DNA of 64,000 bases from JADKFD01 sp050250665 (GCA_050250665.1 JBFWOF010000004.1:85383-149382); one strand, 5' to 3'. Numbered from the stretch's first letter, positions 16,474 to 25,366 are shown. Notes: generated by a model from the sequence alone, not told the origin. Made by a program: numbers and translations.

Positions 16474-17192
16474 TTTCTGACGTGCTGGATTCCAACAAAA
16501 TGCGTCAATTCCCCGGACTCATCGAACGCAGGCGTCATGAACAACTCGTTCTTGAAGCTTGAACCGTCCTTTCGGACATTGTTCAGAATCACGCTGCAGG
16601 GCTCTCCACCCTTGATGGCCCCGCGCAGAACGGCCAGTTCGGATTCATTTTTCTGCGCACCAATCTGGAGAAATCGGCAATTCCGACCCACGGACTCTTT
16701 CGCGTCATATCCCGTCATCTTCAGAAACTGTTCATTGACTGCAATGATCGGCATGTCCGGGGCCTTGGCGTCGACCACGACCACCGCATTGGAAACGGAT
16801 TCCAGCTGACGCTGGAGTTGCTGGAAACGGTCTTTGCTCAAGCCGAAATCGACCAGCTCCAGCATCGTGACGACCCGGAAAATCTCTCCAGCGTGTTCAA
16901 TATTGCTCGACTGCAAAACCACATGGCGTTCCTGAGAATTGCCCTCGTCGATTGAGTATTCAAGCCGCTCTTCTTCGCGATTGACATCGCAGAGTCTGTT
17001 CATGATGTCGCGATGAACAAGGGAAAAAAGAGCCATGTAGTTTCGGCCCAGACTGGTTTCGCGATTGATCTTGAGCTTTTCCGCGAAGATATCGCTGATC
17101 ATGATTGCCCGACCGGCGGAATCCAGCACGCAGATACCCAAATGTGACGACTCCAGAGCCTTCAGCAAAAGGGCGCGCTCCAAATTTTTCAT
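16470..17192 (-). CDS. PAS-LOV blue-light receptor
   Basis: A 240-residue cytoplasmic protein with two PAS folds. The N-terminal PAS (about 5-112) has no recognisable cofactor motif. A coiled-coil linker follows (LSKDRFQQLQRQLESV, 118-133), then a LOV domain to the C-terminus. The LOV signature is intact: GRNCRFLQ at 169-176 with the adduct-forming Cys172, Arg173 and Gln176, plus the flavin-contacting Asn205 (LNNVRKDG), Asn215 (FKNELF) and the signalling Gln236 (FVGIQ). Proteins of this family bind FMN and form a cysteinyl adduct in blue light. There is no kinase or other output domain, so output must go through partners. It is the first gene of an operon with three ATGA overlaps leading to a GTPase and roadblock proteins. 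The start ATG lacks a strong ribosome binding site. Confidence 0.9.
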   Translation of the reverse strand: MKNLERALLLKALESSHLGICVLDSAGRAIMISDIFAEKLKINRETSLGRNYMALFSLVHRDIMNRLCDVNREEERLEYSIDEGNSQERHVVLQSSNIEHAGEIFRVVTMLELVDFGLSKDRFQQLQRQLESVSNAVVVVDAKAPDMPIIAVNEQFLKMTGYDAKESVGRNCRFLQIGAQKNESELAVLRGAIKGGEPCSVILNNVRKDGSSFKNELFMTPAFDESGELTHFVGIQHVRK

Positions 17193-17486
17193 ACTCGCGA
17201 CTGAGTCCAGAGAAATCCAACCAGTAGAAATAACATGTGGCGCAGCACGAGAATGTGGAGGCCACGTAAGATATTGTTATGGAGATTCTGGTCTCATTGC
17301 GTTACGTATGTGTCGGCGAGAGGTCGGCAAAAAAGGCTGACAGCGTTTCCGCGGTTCCTGGCGACGGCTTGCCGGAGGCACCGTGGCTCCATGGGTACCT
17401 GCTGGAAGCAACGCTGCTGATCCTGAGCAAACATGAATCCGGCAGAGCAGATATCGTTGGCAGCAGCCAGGCCACCGGAGCACCCC
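17193..17486. promoter_or_regulatory. Divergent promoter region between the LOV-GTPase operon and pap
   Basis: About 294 bp between two divergently transcribed units. The half nearest the LOV gene (17200-17300) is relatively AT-rich, as expected for a promoter, and contains TAAGATATTGTTAT at 17267-17280. I could not assign -35/-10 boxes with confidence. A GGAG at 17476-17479 serves as the ribosome binding site for pap. Confidence 0.45.
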
Positions 17487-18962
17487 ATGTTCGAAGCCGC
17501 GGAAGTCGGTCATCGCATCAGCAAGAGCGAATACCGCAAGCAGGAGCCGGTTCTGCGCGAAGCGCTGCTGGAGGCCCAATATCGAGTCCTGGCCGATGCC
17601 GGTTTTCCGGTGGTGATCCTGATCGGTGGCGTCGACGGGGCCGGCAAGGGTGAGACAGTGAATCTGCTCAATGAGTGGATGGATCCGCGTCACATCGTCA
17701 CTCATGCTTTCGGTGCCCCCACCGATGAAGAGGCGCAGCGTCCACCGATGTGGCGATTCTGGCGGGCGCTGCCACCCAAAGGACGGATCGGCGTGCTGTT
17801 CGGGTCCTGGTACACGCAGCCGATTCTGGATCGGGTGATGGGTGACACCCGCGCCAGCGAACTGCAGATCCAGGTCGACGAGATCCGTCACTTCGAACGC
17901 ATGCTGGTGGCCGAGGGCGCGCTGGTGCTCAAGTACTGGTTCCATTTGTCGAAACCAGCCCAGCACAAGCGCCTGACCGCGCTCAGCGAGGATCCGGCCA
18001 CCCGCTGGCGGGTGACGCCCACGGATTGGGATCACTTCAAGCACTACGACCGTTTTCGCAAGGTCTCCGAGCAGGTCCTGCGTGAAACCAGCACCGGCGA
18101 GGCACCCTGGGTCATCGTCGAGGGTGCGGACCCCAACTACAGAGCGCTGACCGTGGGCAATCATCTGCTGCAGTCACTGACGGATCGGCTGAAGAATCCG
18201 CCGGTGCGCTGTGCGCCCTCACCGGCACCGCCGGCCATCGCCCTGGATGAGCGCAATGTGCTGAATGCGCTCGACTATCACAAGGCGCTGACGAAGAAGG
18301 AATACCGCCGCCAGCTGGAAAAATATCAGGGTCGATTGAACCTGCTGACCCGCGCCAAACATTTTCGCGAGCGCTCGCTGATCATCGTCTTCGAGGGTGC
18401 AGACGCCGCCGGCAAGGGCAGCAGCATCCGCCGCATCACCGGCGCGCTCGACGCCCGCCATTACCAGGTCATCCCGATTGCCGCACCCACCGAGGAAGAG
18501 CGCGCCCAACCCTATCTGTGGCGCTTCTGGCGACACCTGCCGCTCAAGGGCCGGGTCACCATCTTCGACCGCTCCTGGTATGGCCGGGTGCTGGTCGAGC
18601 GGGTGGAGGGCTATTGCAGCGAGGCCGACTGGATGCGCGGCTATCACGAGATCAATGCCTTCGAGGAGCAGTTGGTCGACAACGGCGCGCTGGTGGTGAA
18701 ATTCTGGCTGGCGATCACCGCCGAAGAACAGCTCAAGCGCTTCAACGAGCGCCGCGACACCCCCTTCAAGAACTTCAAGATCACCGACGACGACTGGCGC
18801 AATCGCGACAAGTGGAGCGACTACGAACACGCCGTGTGCGACATGGTCGAGCGCTGCGGCACCAGCATCGCACCCTGGCACCTGATTCCCGCCAACGACA
18901 AACCCTACGCCCGCATCCAGATCCTGAAGACCCTGTGCAAGGCGCTGGAGAAGGCGGAGTAG
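17487..18962 (+). CDS. pap: Polyphosphate:AMP phosphotransferase (two-domain PPK2)
   Basis: A 491-residue cytoplasmic enzyme that phosphorylates AMP to ADP with polyphosphate as donor. It consists of two fused PPK2 domains. The C-terminal domain has the complete set: Walker A EGADAAGKGSS, a lid motif FDRSWYGRVLVERVEGY and the conserved PYLWRFWRHLPLKG. The N-terminal domain keeps Walker A (GGVDGAGKGE) but has FGSWYTQPILDRV in place of FDRSWYGR, the degeneration normally seen in the first half of Pap proteins. The start at 17487 (MFEAAEVGH) matches the usual N-terminus of the family and follows a GGAG six bases upstream; an in-frame ATG at 17433 would add 18 residues. Nucleotide and energy recycling is the expected role. 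Confidence 0.92.
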   Translation: MFEAAEVGHRISKSEYRKQEPVLREALLEAQYRVLADAGFPVVILIGGVDGAGKGETVNLLNEWMDPRHIVTHAFGAPTDEEAQRPPMWRFWRALPPKGRIGVLFGSWYTQPILDRVMGDTRASELQIQVDEIRHFERMLVAEGALVLKYWFHLSKPAQHKRLTALSEDPATRWRVTPTDWDHFKHYDRFRKVSEQVLRETSTGEAPWVIVEGADPNYRALTVGNHLLQSLTDRLKNPPVRCAPSPAPPAIALDERNVLNALDYHKALTKKEYRRQLEKYQGRLNLLTRAKHFRERSLIIVFEGADAAGKGSSIRRITGALDARHYQVIPIAAPTEEERAQPYLWRFWRHLPLKGRVTIFDRSWYGRVLVERVEGYCSEADWMRGYHEINAFEEQLVDNGALVVKFWLAITAEEQLKRFNERRDTPFKNFKITDDDWRNRDKWSDYEHAVCDMVERCGTSIAPWHLIPANDKPYARIQILKTLCKALEKAE

Positions 18963-19901
18963 TTGCGGGGCGCGGGAAAAGGCTACGGACCTCGTGCTGT
19001 TGCAGGTCCGGACTTGTCTGGACCTACCAGAGCACAGGATCTGGCGTCATTGCGACCCCGGACTTGATCCGGGGGAAGCAATCCAGGCTCTTGATCTTCG
19101 GCGGCAGCTGCCCTGGATTGCTTCGTCGCTGCGCTCCTCGCAATGACGCCAGGGCGTACCGAAACCGGCGACCGAAACCCCGTGGCGCGCTGCGCTTTCC
19201 GTGGTCACCTCGGTGCAGGCTCCTGTGGGTCCAGACCCGTCTGGACGCTCTTTGCATGGTGATGGAGAAGCGTCCGGACAAGTGGCCCGACGTTGGGCAC
19301 GCTGCGCTTAGCCCAACGGTCAGGGCTGCGGGCCACTCGCAATCATGAAAGTCGCTGGAGCCATGACCGTTGCTTAGGTTTTCTTGCCTAACCCCTCCCC
19401 AGCCCGTCCGGCCCGGCGGCAAGCCGCCGCGCGTTCGCAGGCGCGGCCGGCGTGCCGGCCAAGCGCGCCAGGCTCACCCCCGAACATCGGGGAGGGAGCG
19501 ACAGCACTCGCACGAACGACTTTCACGGCAACCTACATCCTGGACCTGCCAGAGCTCGCGCCCGCTCTTCTCCGCGCTCTCCGCGTCCTCCGCGTGAGTG
19601 GGCCCGACGTTGGGCACGCTGCGCTTAGCCCAACGGTCATGGCTGCGGGCCACTCGCAATCATGAAAGTCGCTGCTGCCATGACCGTTGCTTAGGTTTTC
19701 TTGCCTAACCCCTCCCCAGCCCTCCCCGAACATCGGGGAGGGAGCGACAGCACTCGCATGAACGACTTTCACGGCAACCTACATCCTGGACCTGCCAGAG
19801 CTCGCGCCCGCTCTTCTCCGCGTCCTCCGCGCCTCCGCGTGAGACCGCTCTGACCCACACCCACAACCCACAACCGACAACCGACAACCGACAACCAACC
19901 C
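18963..19901. repeat. Intergenic repeat cluster, 0.94 kb, between pap and zapE
   Basis: No gene is supported. The region holds a copy of a 95-bp palindromic element (19045-19149, GCGTCATTGCGACCCCGG reading into GCAATGACGCC), then a large direct repeat. Copy A begins at 19284 (GGCCCGACGTTGGGCACG) and copy B at 19601, offset 317 bp. Copy A carries an extra GC-rich stretch of about 67 bp (near 19404-19470) that is absent from B. Both copies include CCCTCCCCAGCC, the GAACATCGGGGAGGG hairpin and CTGGACCTGCCAGAGCTCGC. The cluster ends with five heptamers (two CACAACC, three GACAACC) at 19862-19896 next to the zapE stop. Confidence 0.85.
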
Positions 19902-21011
19902 TCAGGGATGATGCTCGCGCTGCAGATAGGCCTGGCTCTGCATCTCGATCAGGCGTGAGCCGGTGCGTTCGAATTCCAGACGCAGGCGCTCGCCGCTGTA
20001 GAGCTGGGTGGGTCCGGCGTCGGCGCTGATGACCAGCTTGACGTTGCGGTCGTAGAACTCGTCGACCAGATGCACGAAGCGTCTGGCCTCGTTTTCCTCA
20101 GCGATGCCGAATACCGGCACGCCGCTGATCATCACCGTGGGGAAACTCTGGGCGATCTCGATGTAGTCAGGCACCGCGCGCGGGCCGCGGCAGATGGCAT
20201 CGAAATCGAACCAGATCAGGTCGTTGGCACGGCGTTTGACCGGGATCTGGCGGTCGTAGACGCTGAGCAGGCCGCGAGTGTTCTGCTGGGCGGGTGCCAG
20301 TCGTGCAAAGGCCGCTTCCATTTCCTGATCTGCCCGCGCGCCCAAGGGCTGGTGGTAGACCTCGGCCTGCGCCAGCGCCCGCAATCGATAATCCTGCGGG
20401 CTGACCAGCTCGATCACCTTGCAGTGCTTCTCGATGGCGGCGATGGCGGGCAGGAAGCGCGCCCGCTGCAGACCATCCTTGTAGAGGTTCTTCGGCGCCA
20501 CATTGCTGGTGGCCACCAGGGTCACACCGCGCTCGAACAGCTGCATCAGCAGGCGGCCGAGCAACATGGCATCGCCGATGTCGCTGACGAAAAACTCGTC
20601 GAAACACAGGATCTGGGCGCGCTCGGCGAAATGGTCTGCCACCAGGGCCAGCGGATCGCTCTGGTTCTTGAGCTGCGCCAGATCGGCATGCACGCGGCCC
20701 ATGAATCGATGGAAATGCAGGCGCTGCTTGCGCTCGGTGGCCAGGCCATCGAAGAACAGGTCCATCATGAAAGTCTTGCCGCGACCGACGCCGCCATGCA
20801 GATACAGTCCCTTTACCGGTTCCTGTACGCGACCGCGTTGCATCAGGCGCTGCCAGAGTCCGGGCTGCGGGCGGCCATGTCGCAACTCCTCATGAATCCG
20901 CGAGAGTTCGGCCAGAACCTTGCGCTGCGCCGGGTCATCGCTCCAGCTGCCAGCTGCAACGCCGGCCAGATAGCGACCCAGCGGCGAGTCCGGATCGGGC
21001 GGGCGGCTCAT
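19902..21011 (-). CDS. zapE: Cell division protein ZapE (AFG1-like ATPase)
   Basis: A 369-residue P-loop ATPase. Walker A is HGGVGRGKTFMMDLFF at about 73-88, and Walker B/DEFF is ILCFDEFFVSD. Sensor region LVATSNVAPKNLYKDGLQR and the C-terminal segment YSGERLRLEFERTGSRLIEM are characteristic of ZapE/AFG1 and the length agrees with the family. In E. coli ZapE associates with FtsZ at the constricting septum. The N-terminus (SPLGRYLAGVAAGSWSDDPAQRKVLAEL) is typical. It overlaps the upstream alpha/beta-hydrolase gene by four bases (ATGA at 21008-21011), so the pair is an operon. A tandem heptamer tract begins six bases beyond the stop codon. Confidence 0.94.
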   Translation of the reverse strand: MSRPPDPDSPLGRYLAGVAAGSWSDDPAQRKVLAELSRIHEELRHGRPQPGLWQRLMQRGRVQEPVKGLYLHGGVGRGKTFMMDLFFDGLATERKQRLHFHRFMGRVHADLAQLKNQSDPLALVADHFAERAQILCFDEFFVSDIGDAMLLGRLLMQLFERGVTLVATSNVAPKNLYKDGLQRARFLPAIAAIEKHCKVIELVSPQDYRLRALAQAEVYHQPLGARADQEMEAAFARLAPAQQNTRGLLSVYDRQIPVKRRANDLIWFDFDAICRGPRAVPDYIEIAQSFPTVMISGVPVFGIAEENEARRFVHLVDEFYDRNVKLVISADAGPTQLYSGERLRLEFERTGSRLIEMQSQAYLQREHHP

Positions 21012-21664
21012 GCCTGGCCTTGAATCTGCGCCGTCAGCCGCTGACGCAGCTCCACGATCTTGCCGTGGAAGAAATGCCCGGTTTCGGCAAAGCGGATGAG
21101 TTCCACCGGCGGCTGCACGCCTTCGAGCCAGCTGAAGACTTCGGCCGGTTCGACCACTTCATCGGCCTCGCCCTGGACCACGATCCAGCGGCAGGACGGT
21201 CGCGAGAACCCGCCAAAAGCGAATCGTCCCACGGGCGGCGCGACGCTGATCAGTAACTCTGCACCCAGGCTGTCGGCCATGCGGGCGGCCACATAGCTGC
21301 CGAAGGAGAAGCCGGCCAGCCACAGCGGCACCTCGCCGGCCCAGGCGCGCGCCTGCGCAACCACCGCGGCCAGATCCTCGCCTTCGCCCTGACCGTGATC
21401 GAAGTGCCCGGCCGACGCGCCGACGCCACGGAAATTGAAGCGCAGGGTGGCCGCGCCCAGATCGCGCAGGGTGCGCTCGACCGAGGTCACCACCTTGTTG
21501 TCCATGCTGCCGCCGTGCAGCGAATGCGGATGACAGATCACGGCGATCCGCTGTGGCTGGGCACTGCCGCCGGCGGCGACGGCTTCGATCGGCCCAGCAG
21601 GTCCGGCCAGGATCAGTTTCCGGGCGTCTTCGGGCCAGATCGCAGGCAATGCAGCGGCAGTCAT
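21008..21664 (-). CDS. Alpha/beta hydrolase
   Basis: A 218-residue cytoplasmic hydrolase. The nucleophile elbow GFSFGSY supplies the catalytic Ser, the oxyanion region is CHPHSLHGGSMDNKVV, the acid is probably the Asp in QGEADEVV, and the catalytic His is in FAETGHFFHGK. RFNFRGVGASAGHFDHGQGE is the typical signature of this group of short-chain hydrolases, which often neighbour zapE in gammaproteobacteria (recalled, not searched). The natural substrate is not known. It is the first gene of a two-gene operon with zapE, coupled by an ATGA overlap. Confidence 0.85.
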   Translation of the reverse strand: MTAAALPAIWPEDARKLILAGPAGPIEAVAAGGSAQPQRIAVICHPHSLHGGSMDNKVVTSVERTLRDLGAATLRFNFRGVGASAGHFDHGQGEGEDLAAVVAQARAWAGEVPLWLAGFSFGSYVAARMADSLGAELLISVAPPVGRFAFGGFSRPSCRWIVVQGEADEVVEPAEVFSWLEGVQPPVELIRFAETGHFFHGKIVELRQRLTAQIQGQA

Positions 21665-21795
21665 CCAGGGCGCTCGGCGGCTGATGGAGGGCTTTGAATC
21701 ATAGGCGGACGACTCGATGGCGTCATCGCCAGCGCGACGGCTGAAGGTGGCGGCGGCTTCAGCCGCAATCCAGCTGCTTCACTGTGGGAGCAGCA

Positions 21796-21871
21796 CTGTG
21801 GGAGCCGCTTCAGCCGCGATGCTCTTCAGCCTTGGGCGGGCTGAGCATCGCGGCTGAAGCCGCTCCCACAG
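21796..21871. repeat. Long REP-type palindrome (GTGGGAGC family)
   Basis: Left arm CTGTGGGAGCCGCTTCAGCC and onward to 21824, and right arm 21843-21871, form a 29-bp stem with a single mismatch and an 18-base loop. Partial copies of the same unit surround it (CTGTGGGAGCAGC at 21783; GCTCCCACAGGCGAGC at 21862 and 21881). It lies between the convergent-looking 3' end of the OmpA lipoprotein gene and the start of the hydrolase gene. Related elements occur at 29529, 31583, 32311 and 33601. Confidence 0.85.
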
Positions 21872-21932
21872 GCGAGCACCGCTCCCACAGGCGAGCGCTG
21901 CTCACACAGGCGGAGAGCGGCCCTTCCCCGAC

Positions 21933-22913
21933 TCAGCGCCCCGAGCCCTCGACGATGACTTCGACCCGGCGGTTGCGCGAGCGGCCTTCGCTGGTGCTGT
22001 TGTCGGCGATGGGCGTGGATTCGCCCTTGCCGACGACATTGAAGCGCAACTCGTCGGCACCCATCTCGACCAGGGCGTCGCGCACCGAGGCGGCGCGACG
22101 TTCGGACAGCAGCTGATTGGCGGCATCGGCGCCGCGATCATCGGTGTGGCCTTCGATGGTGACGTTGTTGCCGGGGTAGCGATCGATGAAGTCCAGCACC
22201 GGTCGCAGATTGCTGCGGGCCTCGGGCTTGAGCTCGGACTGGCCGGAAGCGAAGAACACATCGCCCAGCGTCAACACTTCGCCGCGCGCCGTGCTCTCCG
22301 GGCGCAGCGCGGCCATCTGTTGCTGCAGGCTGCGGGCCTGCTGCGAGGCCAACTCTGCCTCCTGTCTGGCCAGACTGGCTTCACGAGCGCGCGCTTCCGC
22401 GAGGCGCCTGGCGGCTTCGGCTTCCTGCCGCGCCAGCTCGGCATCGGCACTGACCTCGTCACTGCGCAAGCGCTCGGCTTCGGCCTCCTCGCGCAGGCGT
22501 TCGGCCTCCTCGGCCCGGGCCAGGGACTGCAGCCGCAGTTTCTCGGCTTCCAGCCGCGACAACTCGGCGTCACGCCGGGTGGCCTCCAGCATGATCGACT
22601 GGTGCTCGGTTTCCAGCGCGGCCAGGCGCTCGCGATCGCGCGCTGCGGCCACTGCGGTGGTGTAGATCGCCATGCGCAGCTCGGCCATGTCGGCCAGATG
22701 CTTGCGCAGCTCCCGATCGTTCTTCGGCACGGCCTGGATCGCGGCGATGGCGTCATCGACGCGCGCCGATTCCAGCGGTGCGCGGGCACGGTCTTCGGCA
22801 GAATCGAGCGTGCGCCAGTCACCCCGCAGGCGCTCGTAATCGAGGTCGCGCTTGGGCTGTGACGCACAGGCCGCGAGCATCAGGACCAGTCCCAGAGTCA
22901 CAAATTTACGCAT
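21933..22913 (-). CDS. OmpA-family peptidoglycan-binding lipoprotein with DUF4398-like N-terminus
   Basis: A 326-residue outer-membrane lipoprotein. The signal MRKFVTLGLVLMLAAC has lipobox LAAC with Cys16. An N-terminal helical domain (about 20-85) resembles DUF4398. Residues about 90-205 are a long Glu/Arg/Ala-rich coiled coil that could span part of the periplasm. The C-terminal OmpA domain (about 215-320) has FASGQSELKP, EGHTDDRGADAANQLLSERRA and GKGESTPIADN, with the diaminopimelate-binding Asp and Arg positions present (TDDRG, SRNRRVEV). Role: tethering the outer membrane to peptidoglycan. It overlaps the upstream DUF4398 lipoprotein gene by one base (TGATG), so the two are coupled. Confidence 0.88.
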   Translation of the reverse strand: MRKFVTLGLVLMLAACASQPKRDLDYERLRGDWRTLDSAEDRARAPLESARVDDAIAAIQAVPKNDRELRKHLADMAELRMAIYTTAVAAARDRERLAALETEHQSIMLEATRRDAELSRLEAEKLRLQSLARAEEAERLREEAEAERLRSDEVSADAELARQEAEAARRLAEARAREASLARQEAELASQQARSLQQQMAALRPESTARGEVLTLGDVFFASGQSELKPEARSNLRPVLDFIDRYPGNNVTIEGHTDDRGADAANQLLSERRAASVRDALVEMGADELRFNVVGKGESTPIADNSTSEGRSRNRRVEVIVEGSGR

Positions 22914-23278
22914 CAGGGCACCCGTCCTTCACCCAGCAGTTCACGTCGCAGATTGGCATTCTCGCTTTCCTTTTGCTGGACCTCGCCGCGCAACTTGGCC
23001 GCGGCGCTCTTGGCCGCAGCCAGTTCGGCGCGCACTTCAGCCACCTGCAGTGTCTGCCTTGCGGCGGTGTTCTCACGCTTCTCGATCAGCGCGCGACCGC
23101 TGTCCACGGCCTCGCGGGCCATACTGTAGTCCACCGGCGCATAATCGGCGGCACCGGATTGTTCGGCGCGCGCCAGCGCCGAGCGCGCCCGGTCCAGCTC
23201 CAGCGTTGGCGCCGGCGTACTGGCACAGGCCGTCAGAGCCAGCATCAGCATGAGGATGACAATCTGGCGCAGGATCAT
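22913..23278 (-). CDS. DUF4398 lipoprotein
   Basis: A 121-residue protein. The start at 23278 (MILRQIVILMLMLALTAC) is chosen because it gives a direct lipoprotein signal with lipobox LTAC; a frame extending 111 bases upstream would bury it and run into pilU's leader. The mature part is helical (LDRARSALARAEQSGAADYAPVDYSMAREAVDSG matches the DUF4398 consensus), then a coiled coil to the end. Function unknown, but members are commonly paired with an OmpA-domain lipoprotein, as here. Transcribed divergently from pilU with 109 bases between starts. Confidence 0.82.
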   Translation of the reverse strand: MILRQIVILMLMLALTACASTPAPTLELDRARSALARAEQSGAADYAPVDYSMAREAVDSGRALIEKRENTAARQTLQVAEVRAELAAAKSAAAKLRGEVQQKESENANLRRELLGEGRVP

Positions 23279-23387
23279 CACGTAAACAGGCGTAGCATCT
23301 GGCATTGCATTTGCACCAAGTTCAGGCTGTCTCGGTATTGTGGGCAGCATAACCGGGCGCCGCAACAGACTCTTGAGGAACTGACCC

Positions 23388-24494
23388 ATGGATATCGGCT
23401 ATTTCCTGAAGTTGATGACCGAGAAGAACGCGTCCGATATGTTCTTGACGACAGGCGCGCCGGTCAACATCAAGGTCGAGGGAAAGCTCTATCCGCTGGG
23501 CAATACCGGCCTGCCCTCGGGCATGGTCAAGAAAATCGCTTACTCGCTGATGGATGAAGGCCAGGTACCGGCCTTCGAGCGCGACCTGGAGCTGAACCTG
23601 GCCATCGCGGTCAAGGATGCCGGGCGTTTTCGCATCAATGTGTTCAAGCAGCGCGGCGAGATCGGCATGGTCATCCGCGCCATCAAGAGCGAGATTCCGA
23701 GCTTCGAACAACTGAAGTTGCCGCCCATTCTCAAGGATCTGATCGTCGAACCGCGCGGCCTGATCCTGATGGTCGGCGCCACCGGCTCGGGCAAGAGCTC
23801 GACGCTGGCCTCGATGCTGGACTACCGCAACAGCACCACCGCCGGTCATATTCTCACCATCGAGGATCCGATCGAGTTCCTGCACAAGCACAAGAAGTCG
23901 ATCGTCAATCAGCGCGAAGTGGGACTGGACACCCGCAATTATCACAACGCCCTCAAGAACGCGATGCGAGAGGCGCCGGATGTGATCATGATCGGCGAGA
24001 TTCTCGACACCGAAACCATGGAAGCGGCCATCGCCTTTTCCGAAACCGGTCATCTGTGCCTGTCGACGCTGCATTCCAACAATGCCGATCAGACCATGGA
24101 GCGCATCCTCAACTTCTTCCCGGAGAGCGCCCACAAGAATGTGCTGATGAATCTGTCGCTGAATCTCAAGGCCATCGTCTCGCAGCGACTGGTGATCGGC
24201 AAGGATGGGCGCCGTCTGCCGGCGGTGGAGATCCTGCTGAACACGCCGCTGATCCGCGACATGATCCGCCGCGGTCAGGTGCATGAACTCAAGGAAGCCA
24301 TGGATCGGTCGCTGGCCGAAGGCATGCAGACCTTCGATCAGGCGCTGTTCCGGCTGTTCAAGGAAGGCAAGATCGAACTCGAAGAGGCCCTGCGCAAGGC
24401 CGACTCACGCGACGGCCTGGCGCTGAAGATCCGCCTGTCCGAGGGCGGCAGCGACGACAATCCGGATCCCTATTTCGATCATTCGCAATTCTGA
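23388..24494 (+). CDS. pilU: Type IV pilus retraction ATPase, PilU type
   Basis: A 368-residue cytoplasmic hexameric ATPase of the PilT/PilU family that powers twitching retraction. Walker A is GATGSGKSSTLASML (about 128-142), the Asp box is ILTIEDPIEFLH, Walker B is PDVIMIGEILDTETMEAAI, and the His box is TGHLCLSTLHSNNADQTMERIL. PilU rather than PilT is favoured by the MDIGYFLKLMTEKNASDMFLT N-terminus and the extended C-terminus (LRKADSRDGLALKIRL). No pilT is present in the window, although the two are neighbours in many genomes. Walker B has GEILD where PilT has GEMRD, a difference I associate with PilU. Eleven bases after the stop a heptamer repeat (GAAACGTAAAACGT) begins. Confidence 0.92.
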   Translation: MDIGYFLKLMTEKNASDMFLTTGAPVNIKVEGKLYPLGNTGLPSGMVKKIAYSLMDEGQVPAFERDLELNLAIAVKDAGRFRINVFKQRGEIGMVIRAIKSEIPSFEQLKLPPILKDLIVEPRGLILMVGATGSGKSSTLASMLDYRNSTTAGHILTIEDPIEFLHKHKKSIVNQREVGLDTRNYHNALKNAMREAPDVIMIGEILDTETMEAAIAFSETGHLCLSTLHSNNADQTMERILNFFPESAHKNVLMNLSLNLKAIVSQRLVIGKDGRRLPAVEILLNTPLIRDMIRRGQVHELKEAMDRSLAEGMQTFDQALFRLFKEGKIELEEALRKADSRDGLALKIRLSEGGSDDNPDPYFDHSQF

Positions 24495-24504
24495 TTGGAG
24501 CGGT

Positions 24505-24672
24505 GAAACGTAAAACGTAAATTGGGTTTCCGCGCTCCGGGGCTTTGGGGGGCGGCCTACGCCCGCGACGACAGCTGACGGCCTTTCGATATCCAGTACG
24601 CTAACGACCACTTTCCGCGACGGCAACCTGACCGCCAACGCTCCTATTGACGTTTTACGTTTTACGTTTGAC
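24505..24672. repeat. Inverted pair of AAACGT heptamer tracts flanking a short spacer
   Basis: Left arm GAAACGTAAAACGTAAATT (24505-24523) and right arm ATTGACGTTTTACGTTTTAC continuing to 24672 are built from seven-base units (N-AAACGT) in opposite orientations, so the 168-bp interval between pilU and the FAH gene can fold into a long-looped hairpin. The right arm ends eight bases before the FAH start codon. The same repeat occurs twice at 28405-28481 and 28604-28678. Confidence 0.8.
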
Positions 24673-24679
24673 CCGACCA

Positions 24680-25366
24680 ATGACTTACATCTTCGCCGCC
24701 CCGCCCACCCCCTCCGTCCCTATCGCCGGCCGCAACGAGCGCTTCCCCGTGCATCGGATCTACTGCATCGGCCGCAACTACGCCGAACACGCCCGCGAGA
24801 TGGGACACGAGCCGGAGAAGGGCACGCCGGTGTTCTTCATGAAGCCGGCCGATGCCGTGGTCAGCGATGGCCGCAATCCCGGCTTTCCAATGGCGACCAG
24901 CAATCTGCACCACGAAGTGGAGATGGTGGTGGCCCTCTCGGGCGGCGGCCGTAACATTCCGCTCGAACACGCGCTGGAACTGGTCTACGGCTACAGCGTG
25001 GGCGTGGACCTGACCCGTCGTGATCTGCAGGCGGCGGCCAAGGTCAAAGGCAATCCCTGGGATACCGCCAAGGGTTTTGATGACAGCGCGCCGATCGGCC
25101 ACATCGTGCCGGCCAGGGGCCGGCATCCGATCGGCGAACGCCTGGAACTGCACGTCAATGACCAGATGGTGCAGGGGGCGACCATCGCCGACATGCTGTG
25201 GTCGGTGCCCGAGATCATCGTCGAACTGTCGAAGCTCTACGAACTGCGCGGTGGCGATCTGATCTACACCGGCACCCCGGCGGGTGTTGGGCCGCTGCAG
25301 CGCGAGGACCAGGTGCACTGCAGCCTGGAGGGCTGGTGCGAACTGGAATTTGGCTTTCATGGTTGA
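24680..25366 (+). CDS. Fumarylacetoacetate hydrolase-family protein (fumarylpyruvate hydrolase-like)
   Basis: A 228-residue metal-dependent enzyme of the FAH superfamily. The start at 24680 (MTYIFAAPPTP) excludes the repeat-derived upstream codons. Metal ligands follow the family pattern: HHEVEMVVALSGGG (E-x-E) at about 76 and the Asp in GYSVGVDLTRRDLQ; GRNYAEHAREMG and DLIYTGTPAGVGPL are the other hallmark motifs. The size and EHAREMGHEPEKGTPVFFM are closest to fumarylpyruvate/acylpyruvate hydrolases acting in aromatic ring-cleavage pathways or as acylpyruvases. No other aromatic degradation gene is nearby, so a housekeeping acylpyruvase role is as likely. It overlaps the next gene by eight bases. 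Confidence 0.87.
   Translation: MTYIFAAPPTPSVPIAGRNERFPVHRIYCIGRNYAEHAREMGHEPEKGTPVFFMKPADAVVSDGRNPGFPMATSNLHHEVEMVVALSGGGRNIPLEHALELVYGYSVGVDLTRRDLQAAAKVKGNPWDTAKGFDDSAPIGHIVPARGRHPIGERLELHVNDQMVQGATIADMLWSVPEIIVELSKLYELRGGDLIYTGTPAGVGPLQREDQVHCSLEGWCELEFGFHG

Noticed and set aside
24680..25366. FAH gene as part of an aromatic degradation cluster
   Set aside because: No ring-cleavage dioxygenase, isomerase or transporter lies nearby; the neighbours are unrelated.
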